From Paucilactobacillus oligofermentans DSM 15707 = LMG 22743 (GTDB taxonomy: Bacteria; Bacillota; Bacilli; Lactobacillales; Lactobacillaceae): 64,000 nucleotides of DNA. The translations under genes and the position numbers were made by a program. The DNA is taken from contig NZ_AZFE01000031.1 of the NCBI RefSeq assembly GCF_001434315.1, positions 306,440-370,439 of the forward strand, written 5' to 3'. Below the pieces are notes generated by a model. That model did no database searches. It worked only from the letters and a program-made list of their open reading frames with translations, and was not told the DNA's origin. Shown here piece after piece: positions 56,297 through 64,000 of the stretch. Within the stretch, counting starts at the first letter, position 1. Each line of letters opens with the position of its first letter.

Positions 56297-57664
56297 TTAC
56301 AAACGTGTTTTAGATAAATCAGTAATAATTTTATCTTCCATTTTTTCATACTTACTATACATCAGTGCTGGAATAATCGCTAAAGCGTAAAGAACAATTG
56401 TAGCTCCATTAAAATCAAGACTGATTCCTGTTAATGCATGTGCTGTTTGGGTTGCATTGGCTACATAACCAAAGGCACTTAGGAATGCACCATTGATATA
56501 TCCTGCAATACCTTGTCCCATTGACATACAGAATGCCGAACCAATTGTCGTCAATAAGCCGGCGGCATTGATTCCACTTTTCCACTCTCCAAAATCAACC
56601 GCTGAACCTAACATCGCAAATGGCATTGATACCGCAATACCTGATCCCAGCATTCCAATCACCCAACCGACAATTGCGCCAGCCATACTATGTCCTGAAA
56701 CCATTATAATTACTTGTCCAAAAACAGCGCCCGCAAAACCTAATGCCCAAATATGACTCTTAGTCATATGCTTATTCATTAATGGAATTAACAAAATTGC
56801 TAATACTTGAATTAATGAAATTGAATTAAAAAAAGTAACTAGTCCTTTGTTGTGGAAATAATAAGTAAAGTAATAAACCATTCCTGATTGACGATTTTGT
56901 TGTGCAATCCAAAATAGTAAATTACCCGCAACTAAGATAAACCATGGCCAGTTTTTATTCATAGCTCGAACACTTTGTTTCAAAGTTACTCGTTTACTGC
57001 TTGCAACCTTAACTCGCTCTCTTACATTTGAGAAAGAGAAGATAGTCAACGCACAATTAAAAATAGCAAAGATAACAATAAAAATTCTAAATCCTTTAAC
57101 ATCATTCCCTGATCCAAAGAATGCAACTAATGGTAATACTAAGAGGTTAACCATAAAACTACCTAAATTAGAGCCAACTAATCTCCATGAATTAAGCGTG
57201 ATTCGTTCATCTGGATTAGAAGTTAGTAAAGGCAGCATCGTTGTAATTGGTGCGTTTATGCCTAAATAAAGAATTCCATAAATAATATATACAATGCCAC
57301 AATACCAAATTTTACCAGTCATACTTAATGCTGGTGCCCAGAAGAGTAGCACGCCTGCGGCGGCATATGGAAAAGCCAGCCAAAGAAAATATGGTCTGGC
57401 TTTTCCCCACTTAGAATCCGTCATATCAATTAACGTACCCCAAACTGGTGCAGCAACAGCATCAACAACTCGAGCAATCAACAGAATTGTTCCCGCAATT
57501 GCGGTGGGAATTAACGCAACATCTGTAAAAAAATATAACAAATACGCATTAACCACTTGGGCTACCAATTGACCTGCAAAATCTAGTTGCGCATAACTAA
57601 ATTTTTCAAGGAAACCAACTTTTTGTTTCAAATATGATGTCTTATTACCTACTTTATTTTCCAT
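56297..57664 (-). CDS. GPH-family symporter, copy A
   Basis: This 455-aa protein has 12 membrane segments and GPH motifs: VAAPVWGTLIDMTDSKWGKARPY (in part, about 71-90) and MLGSAVDFGEWKSGINAAG. It probably carries galactosides or arabinosides for the GH36 enzymes. ATG at 57664 is chosen because GAGGTGA lies eight bases upstream; a GTG at 57676 is possible. It follows GH36 copy A after 16 bp. Its C-terminal 250 residues differ from copy B in only three positions (Val/Ala, Leu/Ile, Ser/Gly). Confidence 0.92.
   Translation of the reverse strand: MENKVGNKTSYLKQKVGFLEKFSYAQLDFAGQLVAQVVNAYLLYFFTDVALIPTAIAGTILLIARVVDAVAAPVWGTLIDMTDSKWGKARPYFLWLAFPYAAAGVLLFWAPALSMTGKIWYCGIVYIIYGILYLGINAPITTMLPLLTSNPDERITLNSWRLVGSNLGSFMVNLLVLPLVAFFGSGNDVKGFRIFIVIFAIFNCALTIFSFSNVRERVKVASSKRVTLKQSVRAMNKNWPWFILVAGNLLFWIAQQNRQSGMVYYFTYYFHNKGLVTFFNSISLIQVLAILLIPLMNKHMTKSHIWALGFAGAVFGQVIIMVSGHSMAGAIVGWVIGMLGSGIAVSMPFAMLGSAVDFGEWKSGINAAGLLTTIGSAFCMSMGQGIAGYINGAFLSAFGYVANATQTAHALTGISLDFNGATIVLYALAIIPALMYSKYEKMEDKIITDLSKTRL
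56301..57091 (-). repeat. Direct repeat A (GPH gene), partner of 63210-64000
   Basis: This aligns without gaps to 63210-64000 at an offset of 6909. The segment 56671-56965 is identical to 63580-63874 over 295 bp, while the flanks on both sides differ at several percent of positions. Confidence 0.95.
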
Positions 57665-57680
57665 GAAATTTTTCACCTCA

Positions 57681-59789
57681 TTATTTTAATTTAATATGAT
57701 ATAGCCTTGCCATTTTATCGTTTTTAAATTCAATATTTACTACGTTTCCTTTATTTATACATGTAGCATCTGAAACAACCTTAACCGGATAAATTTGTTC
57801 AACTTTTTTAATATTTCCATACTTAGATAAATCAATTTCAAAATTATCTGATGTTGAAACCCCACGCCAAATTGCTAAATATATCTCTTTGTTTCCTTTA
57901 AGACCATAACTGAACCATTGATCATCTAGTTGGTTCAACCCACTTGGCCAAATTGGTAACATGTCAGGAATTTTATCACGAAATCCTTTATAAACTTGAA
58001 TACCTTCTGTAACAAGTTCTAAACGTTTACCTTTTATTTGATCAAGCAACCCACTTTGATGTATACGCATTAACATTGTATTTGTCATGTTATAAATAAC
58101 TTCTTCTTCATCGCCATTTTTTAATGGATAAGACCATACTGCACACTGTTCCGGCGTTACAACTGTGGCTCCTACTGAAGCAATATTACCATTACGAACA
58201 TAATCAGTCTGATCAGTCAAAGACTGAATACTATGTTGCTCCATCAACGCATAATCATGTCGCATCCCTCCACTACCACAATTCTCAATAACCAGTTCAG
58301 GAAAACGATTGAATACATTTTTAATCCACTTAATATATTCTCGATTATGTTCAAGTAAACCGTCTCCAAAACTATCAGAGTTTAAATCAGTACCAATTCC
58401 AGTTGTAATGTTGTAATCCATTTTTATATAACCAACACCATACTGTTCAACTAATCTATCTACCACCTCATCAGCAAATTTTCTAACTTCTGGATTCCTA
58501 AAATCCAAATGATATCTATCTGCATCGATAACTCTTTTACCATGTCTCATAAAGAACCAATCATCTGGTAATTTATTAGCAATTGGGCTCTTAATCCCAA
58601 TAACTTCAATTTCCAACCATAATCCTGGGGTCATTCCTTTATCTCGAATATATTTAATTAACTCTTCTATGCCATTAGGAAAACGTTCTTTAGACGGTAG
58701 CCATTCACCAACACTATCCCACCAGTACCCTGGAGCATACCAACCACAATCGATAACAAAATATTCACATCCAACTTTAGCAGCTGCATCTGCCAATGAC
58801 TTCTCTTTAGCCGTTGTTGGATCACCAGCCAAACCATTCATATAATCATTAAAAATAACAGCTAAGTTTTTATTATCTCTATTTGGTCTTCTAATTAATC
58901 GCCTATATTCAGTTAATTCATCAATTGCATCTTCAAAATCACCATTTAATTGACTAAAAGCCACCGTACATGTTTTAAACGATTCACCTGGTAATAGATT
59001 TTTCCACCAAGAATTATCAATTTCTTCTGGACCAGAAAGTCTTAATGCCAAAAGATTTCCTTTACCAATATCAGTTAATTCATAGTGCCATGCGCCATTA
59101 TTTTCAATTTGCCAGATTGCACTTTGGCCGGTTTTTGTATTAGTTAAAATTCCGTTTGGTGAATATTCAGAACATGACCATGAAGAATTATTATTTATAC
59201 TAATTCGCTTGGTTGATGCCTGCCCTTTCTCACCATCCACCCAATAATCTAGTCCCACATCTTTTAAAGACTGTTTTTTCCACTGTGCTTCACTAGTCCA
59301 ATTATTATTAGCTACATAGATTTCATTATGTTCAGCATAATTACCTGACAAATCATCAAATTGATTTATTCCCGAAATTGCAAAGGAAGATACATATTCA
59401 ATTCCTATATGTTCCTCACTAGTATTAGTAACCTCTACCCAACTTCGAATTAAAGACGTCTTGTCATATAATTGATAATAATTGCTTACCTCAATACTTT
59501 TAAGTTCATCATGTTGCTTTATAATCAATAACTTTCCAAAATTGTTTTCTTCAATTTTATGATTACTGTATTTAAGTTCTGAGCCTGGACTAGTATCAAC
59601 AAAATTTACTCCTTTATGATGAAAGTTATTACCAGTAATTTGAACTTCACAAATTTGCATATGTCTTTTTAATTCTATGTCTGCATCACTTAAGTTATTA
59701 GAATTAATTCTTGTAATTACAACTCTTCGATCTGTCAACACTTCGAATATTACTGTAGCTGTTTCGGTTTGTACTTTAAATACTGACAT
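57681..59789 (-). CDS. GH36-type alpha-galactosidase-like enzyme, copy A
   Basis: This 702-aa cytoplasmic protein has an N-terminal beta-sandwich (about 1-300), a catalytic barrel and a C-terminal sheet. The nucleophile is Asp458 (YIKMDYN) and the acid/base Asp526 (SLTDQTD); FVIDCGWYAPG, GLWLEIEV and ENCGSGG match clan D (GH36) enzymes. It would release alpha-galactosyl groups, or structurally equivalent beta-L-arabinopyranosyl groups, from imported oligosaccharides. The second option suits the arabinose context but is inference. It is first in an operon with GPH copy A and divergent from the AraC gene. Confidence 0.88.
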   Translation of the reverse strand: MSVFKVQTETATVIFEVLTDRRVVITRINSNNLSDADIELKRHMQICEVQITGNNFHHKGVNFVDTSPGSELKYSNHKIEENNFGKLLIIKQHDELKSIEVSNYYQLYDKTSLIRSWVEVTNTSEEHIGIEYVSSFAISGINQFDDLSGNYAEHNEIYVANNNWTSEAQWKKQSLKDVGLDYWVDGEKGQASTKRISINNNSSWSCSEYSPNGILTNTKTGQSAIWQIENNGAWHYELTDIGKGNLLALRLSGPEEIDNSWWKNLLPGESFKTCTVAFSQLNGDFEDAIDELTEYRRLIRRPNRDNKNLAVIFNDYMNGLAGDPTTAKEKSLADAAAKVGCEYFVIDCGWYAPGYWWDSVGEWLPSKERFPNGIEELIKYIRDKGMTPGLWLEIEVIGIKSPIANKLPDDWFFMRHGKRVIDADRYHLDFRNPEVRKFADEVVDRLVEQYGVGYIKMDYNITTGIGTDLNSDSFGDGLLEHNREYIKWIKNVFNRFPELVIENCGSGGMRHDYALMEQHSIQSLTDQTDYVRNGNIASVGATVVTPEQCAVWSYPLKNGDEEEVIYNMTNTMLMRIHQSGLLDQIKGKRLELVTEGIQVYKGFRDKIPDMLPIWPSGLNQLDDQWFSYGLKGNKEIYLAIWRGVSTSDNFEIDLSKYGNIKKVEQIYPVKVVSDATCINKGNVVNIEFKNDKMARLYHIKLK

Positions 59790-59874
59790 TAATAATTACA
59801 CCTTTCCATTAAAATATTTTATAAATAGCAAATACTATTAATCCGATTATTTTTATAAACCTCCTTATAATAAT

Positions 59875-59902
59875 TTGTATACACTTATTGTATACGCTTT
59901 CA
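59875..59902 (-). promoter_or_regulatory. Control region between GH36-A and AraC gene
   Basis: It contains two direct copies of TTGTATAC (59875-59882, 59888-59895), a cre-like sequence TGAAAGCGTATACA on the minus strand (59889-59902, 13 of 14), and a minus-strand TTGAAA-16-TATACA promoter. AraC and CcpA are the candidate ligands. Confidence 0.5.
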
Positions 59903-60008
59903 AATATTCTTAAAATGGTGTATCTTATACATAAGGTGTATTTTTATCACTTATCATTTGTACAATTAGTGTGTTTTTGTGACTTTTTATTTTTTAGGAG
60001 ATGATAAC

Positions 60009-60929
60009 ATGTTTTTATTATCAAAAATAAACATAAGTACGCCCTTACTACATATCTCTTCCGGTAAATTTGAAGCTGGAGCAAACTGGAAACATAAGCA
60101 TATGTTTCATGATGGTAATTTTGAAATAATAATAGTAATTAAAGGAACATTATTTTTAAAAGTTGATGGGTCCAAAATCATTGTTGAAGCTGGTGATGTT
60201 TTTTCATTGCCACCATTTCATAATTTAGAAGGTTATCAAGATTCACCTACAGGCACTCAATATTTTTGGATACATTTTTTTAATCATCCAAACGGACTAA
60301 AAGTCTATAATTTAAAAGCTCAAGATAATTTAAAAATAGAAAATATGTTTACAAAAACTACCTGCATGTTGCCATTAAAATTTAGTCTTCCTAATACCGA
60401 TAAATCATTTATACTATCGAATCAACTTCTTGATGTGGTTAGAGACAGCTACTTTACATCTCTATCAATTGACTATTTATTAACAGAACTAATCATTCAA
60501 CTTTCAAATGATTACTTCAAAACCCTTGCACAAGAAGAAATCTCAAGAAAAGACGCCCGCATAAGTCTAATAAAATCCTGGATTCAGGCTAATTTAAGTG
60601 AATCTCTACGCGTGACTGATGTTGCAAATAAGTTTGAATTAAACTCAAAATACTTAGTTCGATTTTTCAAAAATCATACTAATGAAACGATTATTCAATA
60701 TATTAATCGACTAAAGATTCAAAAATCTATTGAGTTACTTGTAGAAACCAATTTACCGATAAAACAAATTTCCAGCCTGGCTTATTTCTCTGATGCTAAG
60801 CAATTCATGAAAGACTTTAAAAAATATACTAACTTAACACCTTCGAAATACCGTTATGCCTATACAAGAAAATTTTTAGATTCTAGTAATTTTGATCCTG
60901 AGGTTCCCATTGATCGTAATCCCCTTTAA
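60009..60929 (+). CDS. AraC-family regulator between two GH36 genes
   Basis: This 306-aa protein has a cupin domain (about 10-110; KGTLFLKVDG, DVFSLPPFHNLEG) and a C-terminal HTH pair (about 195-290; VTDVANKFELNSKYLVRFFK and IKQISSLAYFSDAKQFMKDFKKY). ATG at 60009 is chosen because AGGAG (59996-60000) lies eight bases upstream. It is the only gene in this part on the plus strand and is divergent from GH36-A. It is the likely local activator of both GH36/GPH units. It is not closely similar to the AraC protein at 46917. Confidence 0.88.
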   Translation: MFLLSKINISTPLLHISSGKFEAGANWKHKHMFHDGNFEIIIVIKGTLFLKVDGSKIIVEAGDVFSLPPFHNLEGYQDSPTGTQYFWIHFFNHPNGLKVYNLKAQDNLKIENMFTKTTCMLPLKFSLPNTDKSFILSNQLLDVVRDSYFTSLSIDYLLTELIIQLSNDYFKTLAQEEISRKDARISLIKSWIQANLSESLRVTDVANKFELNSKYLVRFFKNHTNETIIQYINRLKIQKSIELLVETNLPIKQISSLAYFSDAKQFMKDFKKYTNLTPSKYRYAYTRKFLDSSNFDPEVPIDRNPL

Positions 60930-60939
60930 AAATTAATAC

Positions 60940-60977
60940 AAAAAACGCTTGATTTTATCTTAAACCAAGCATTTTTT
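60940..60977. terminator. Terminator between convergent AraC and GH36-B genes
   Basis: A 12-bp stem (60940-60951 / 60966-60977) pairs better on the minus strand (G-U), with T-runs on both sides. Confidence 0.75.
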
Positions 60978-60983
60978 GTATTA

Positions 60984-63140
60984 TTAAATATCTATTTTAT
61001 ATAGTCGAGCCATTTTACCTTTTGGAAAACTAAAACTAATCTTAGTTCCATGGACTTTATAAGTTACATCATTTCGATTTTTAGGATAAATTTGTTGTAT
61101 TGAAATTTCATTACAATATTTATTTAAATCAATATTTAACGTTCCTTGATCATCTGTACAATTCCAAATAGCCAAATAAATATGTTTACTATTTATTAAA
61201 CCAAACGTGACTAAATCATCATCTATATGTGGCATCCCCGATGGCCAAATAGGTGTAGAGAAAGGAATTTCTTCTCTATATGTTTTATACACATCAATTC
61301 CTTCTGAAACCATATTAAATCGATGATCAGTTAACTCATTTAAATATCCACTTTGATGGATTCTTACTAACATTGTATTTACCATGTTATAAATGGTTTC
61401 TTCATCGTCACCATCAATTAATGGATATGACCAAATTGCCGTTTGTTCAGGTGTAACTGCACTAGCACTAGCTGCAGCTATTTGCCCATTTCTAACATAT
61501 TCAGTTTGGTCAGTCATTGATTGAATGCTGTGTCTAGCTAACATTGCATAGTCATGTCGCATTCCACCACTACCACAATTTTCAATTACTAAATCTGGAT
61601 ATTTTTCAAATAATTCATCTATCCATTTCAAATAAGCTCTATTGTGTTCTAATAAGCCATCACCAATACTCTCAGCATTTAGATCTGTACCTGTACCGGT
61701 CGTAATATTATAATCCATTTTAATATATCCCAAACCATACTCTTTTACTAGTCTATCAACTACGTCTGATACATATTTACGTACTTCGGGGTTCCTAAAA
61801 TCTAAATGATATCGATTTACATCAATTACTCGATGTCCATGTCGCATAAAGAACCAATCATCTGGTAACTTAACCGCTAGTGGATTATTAATCCCCATAA
61901 CTTCAATCTCTAACCATAATCCTGGTGTCATACCTAATCTTTTAATTTCATCAGTTACTTCACGAATTCCATTTGGAAAACGTTCGGATGATGCTTTCCA
62001 TTCCCCAACGCTGTCCCACCAATCACCAGGAGCATACCAACCACAGTCAACGACAAAATATTCGGCACCTGCTTTTGCAGCTGCATGAATAAGCGGCATT
62101 TCTTTTTCAGTAGTAGGATCTCCCCATAAACAGTTCATATAATCATTAAAAATAACTGGTAGACGATCATTATCATCATTACTTCGTCTAATCTGACGTC
62201 TGTATTTTGTCATTTCTCCAATCGCATCTTCACTGTCACCGTTAACTTGTGTAAACCCTACTGAAACTGTAGTAAATGAGTCTCCTGGTTTAACTAATTT
62301 CCACCACTGATGATCATTTTCCTCTGGTCCAAATAATGATAATCTAATAACTCGACCATCACCTGTATCACTAATCTCAGAATGCCATGAGCCATTATGT
62401 TCAATCTGCCACATTGCAGCTTGTTGATTATATTCATTAGTTACAATCCCGTTAGGTGACCACTCAGACGATGACCACGAACCAGTATTATTCATACTAA
62501 TTCTTTTTGTTGAAGCCTCTAAATGTTGTCCATCAGATAAAAAGTTCATACCTAATGATTTTAAGCTTGCGGTATTCCATTGCAATTCAGACTGCCATTC
62601 ATTACTTGGTTCTGATATTTTAACTCTTTCAGCCCAATTTTTACCATATTCTCCTTTTTGAACAATTCCACTTAATGCAAATGATGAAACATATTCAAGT
62701 CCAACTTCACTTTCGCCTTGATTAATAACTTGCGTCCATGAACGAATTGCAATCGTTGAATCATATAAAACATAGAAAGATTTCACCTCTAGCTTTGTGA
62801 TTTCATCACGTTGGGTGATAACTAACTTCTTTCCGCCATTAAATTCTTCAATAGCGTGCTCAACAAATTTAAGTCGTCTATTAATTGCCGAAGATATTAA
62901 TTTAACACCTTTATGCAATGTATCTCCCCCTGTAATTTGTATTTCAACAGGTGAAAAAAAGTTTGTTTCTGGCTCACTTTTTTTAGGTATTTCTATCGTT
63001 GCTTGATCATCAGCAGCAATTATTAAATCTGATATTGAATCGGTAATTTCTCCGACATAAACTAGACTAACAATTCCACCAACTTCAGCTTTAAAATCAA
63101 TTTCAGTACATTTACTTTTTATTCTTATTAATTCTGACAT
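60984..63140 (-). CDS. GH36-type alpha-galactosidase-like enzyme, copy B
   Basis: This 718-aa cytoplasmic paralogue of copy A has the same domain order and nucleophile Asp476 (YIKMDYN) and acid/base Asp544 (SMTDQTE). The core is strongly conserved with copy A but the N- and C-terminal parts are well diverged, so the duplication is old or the two arrived separately. The residue three after the acid/base differs (Glu for Asp), and NDYMNCLWGDPTT replaces NDYMNGLAGDPTT in the active-site wall, hinting at different specificity. It follows GPH copy B after 65 bp, with GGAGG before the ATG. Confidence 0.88.
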   Translation of the reverse strand: MSELIRIKSKCTEIDFKAEVGGIVSLVYVGEITDSISDLIIAADDQATIEIPKKSEPETNFFSPVEIQITGGDTLHKGVKLISSAINRRLKFVEHAIEEFNGGKKLVITQRDEITKLEVKSFYVLYDSTIAIRSWTQVINQGESEVGLEYVSSFALSGIVQKGEYGKNWAERVKISEPSNEWQSELQWNTASLKSLGMNFLSDGQHLEASTKRISMNNTGSWSSSEWSPNGIVTNEYNQQAAMWQIEHNGSWHSEISDTGDGRVIRLSLFGPEENDHQWWKLVKPGDSFTTVSVGFTQVNGDSEDAIGEMTKYRRQIRRSNDDNDRLPVIFNDYMNCLWGDPTTEKEMPLIHAAAKAGAEYFVVDCGWYAPGDWWDSVGEWKASSERFPNGIREVTDEIKRLGMTPGLWLEIEVMGINNPLAVKLPDDWFFMRHGHRVIDVNRYHLDFRNPEVRKYVSDVVDRLVKEYGLGYIKMDYNITTGTGTDLNAESIGDGLLEHNRAYLKWIDELFEKYPDLVIENCGSGGMRHDYAMLARHSIQSMTDQTEYVRNGQIAAASASAVTPEQTAIWSYPLIDGDDEETIYNMVNTMLVRIHQSGYLNELTDHRFNMVSEGIDVYKTYREEIPFSTPIWPSGMPHIDDDLVTFGLINSKHIYLAIWNCTDDQGTLNIDLNKYCNEISIQQIYPKNRNDVTYKVHGTKISFSFPKGKMARLYKIDI

Positions 63141-63205
63141 TATTAAATACCTCCGTTACTTTATTTATCTACAAAAAACAAACTAATTATTATAATAATG
63201 AACAA

Positions 63206-64000
63206 CTATAAACGTGTCTTAGATAAATCCGTGATAATTTTATCTTCCATTTTTTCATACTTACCATACATCAAAGCTGGGATAATTGCTAAAGCGTAAA
63301 TAACAATTGTAGCTCCATTAAAATCAAGACTAATTCCAGTTAATGCATGTGCAGTTTGGGTTGCATTCGCAACATATCCAAAAGCACTTAGAAATGCACC
63401 ATTAATATATCCCGCAATACCTTGTCCCATTGACATGCAAAATGCCGAACCAATTGTCGTCAATAAGCCGGCGGCATTGATTCCACTTTTCCATTCGCCA
63501 AAATCAACTGCTGATCCTAACATCGCAAATGGCATTGATACCGCAATTCCTGATCCCAACATCCCAATCACCCAACCGGCAATTGCGCCAGCCATACTAT
63601 GTCCTGAAACCATTATAATTACTTGTCCAAAAACAGCGCCCGCAAAACCTAATGCCCAAATATGACTCTTAGTCATATGCTTATTCATTAATGGAATTAA
63701 CAAAATTGCTAATACTTGAATTAATGAAATTGAATTAAAAAAAGTAACTAGTCCTTTGTTGTGGAAATAATAAGTAAAGTAATAAACCATTCCTGATTGA
63801 CGATTTTGTTGTGCAATCCAAAATAGTAAATTACCCGCAACTAAGATAAACCATGGCCAGTTTTTATTCATAGCCCGAACACTTTGTTTTAACGTGACTC
63901 GTTTACTGCTTGCAACCTTGACTCGCTCTCTTACATTTGAAAACGAGAAGATAGTCAACGCACAATTAAAAATAGCAAAGATAACAATAAAAATTCTAAA
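63206..64000 (-). CDS. GPH-family symporter, copy B (5' end beyond window)
   Basis: The frame is open to the window edge, so only the C-terminal part (about 265 residues) is visible. It matches copy A almost exactly at protein level (three differences in the last 250 residues). It precedes GH36 copy B by 65 bp on the same strand. In copy A the order is reversed (GH36 first, then GPH). Confidence 0.92.
   Translation of the reverse strand, partial: FRIFIVIFAIFNCALTIFSFSNVRERVKVASSKRVTLKQSVRAMNKNWPWFILVAGNLLFWIAQQNRQSGMVYYFTYYFHNKGLVTFFNSISLIQVLAILLIPLMNKHMTKSHIWALGFAGAVFGQVIIMVSGHSMAGAIAGWVIGMLGSGIAVSMPFAMLGSAVDFGEWKSGINAAGLLTTIGSAFCMSMGQGIAGYINGAFLSAFGYVANATQTAHALTGISLDFNGATIVIYALAIIPALMYGKYEKMEDKIITDLSKTRL
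63210..64000 (-). repeat. Direct repeat B (GPH gene), partner of 56301-57091
   Basis: See the partner entry: 295 bp (63580-63874) are identical, and the flanking sequences are several percent divergent. The repeat continues to the window edge. Confidence 0.95.

Noticed and set aside
59872..59890. Second AraR box upstream of GH36-A
   Set aside because: ATTTGTATACACTTAT agrees with the AraR consensus at only 11 of 16 positions and lacks the symmetric right half.
56297..64000. Composite transposon bounded by the GPH repeats
   Set aside because: The repeats are complete transporter genes without transposase or terminal inverted repeats, and are diverged except for one tract.

Overview
The window is AT-rich, single-copy bacterial chromosome. 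The gene families point to a heterofermentative or pentose-fermenting member of the Lactobacillaceae: xylulose-5-phosphate phosphoketolase, C69 dipeptidase PepD, a PadR-controlled DHA2 exporter, purEKCSQLFMNHD, an L-arabinose isomerase with an AraR repressor, several GPH sugar symporters, and frequent TTG/GTG starts behind GGAGG ribosome binding sites. The species cannot be fixed from the sequence alone. No rRNA, tRNA, CRISPR array, insertion sequence or prophage module was found.

Layout. 1-3.0 kb: two divergent alpha/beta hydrolases, an XRE regulator and a methyltransferase-like protein. 3.0-3.2 kb: a free-standing structured RNA, probably 6S RNA. 3.2-5.9 kb: two unknown genes, lipoate ligase and a universal stress protein. 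5.9-12.4 kb: efflux and envelope genes, namely PadR plus a 14-TM exporter, a Na+/drug-type ABC-2 exporter, and a YtrA-like GntR/ABC operon; the PadR and YtrA promoters carry clear palindromic operators. 12.4-24 kb: the complete purine operon except purB. 24-28 kb: a RidA-like protein, phosphoketolase and a GntR regulator. 28-41 kb: housekeeping and accessory genes (YbaK, an HESSH membrane protein, TerC, DUF368, an HD hydrolase, a CcpA-type controlled GPH transporter with a small partner, an AroD-like protein lacking its catalytic lysine, PepD, an ABC-F ATPase, an amidase, and an amino-acid ABC importer lacking an ATPase).

41-64 kb is an accessory carbohydrate region: aldo/keto reductases, araA, araR, an AraC regulator, GH51 arabinofuranosidase with a GPH transporter, an unassigned 787-aa enzyme that looks like a new glycoside hydrolase, GH43 with a lactose-permease-like symporter, then two GH36 paralogues and two nearly identical GPH transporters around a second AraC regulator. 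All the hydrolases lack signal peptides. The locus therefore appears to import short arabinose- and galactose-containing oligosaccharides through MFS/GPH symporters and cut them in the cytoplasm. Arabinose would then pass via AraA toward the pentose phosphate/phosphoketolase route. araB and araD are not in the window.

Most noteworthy items: the 787-aa protein in the glycan locus; a 295-bp absolutely identical tract inside the otherwise diverged GPH pair (gene conversion signature); the AroD-like protein with Lys to Glu and Arg to Gln at catalytic positions; the RidA-like protein with Gln at the position of the catalytic Arg105; an ABC-F protein with one intact and one degenerate composite ATP site; and an identical 14-bp cre/LacI-type palindrome in front of two separate glycan transcription units.
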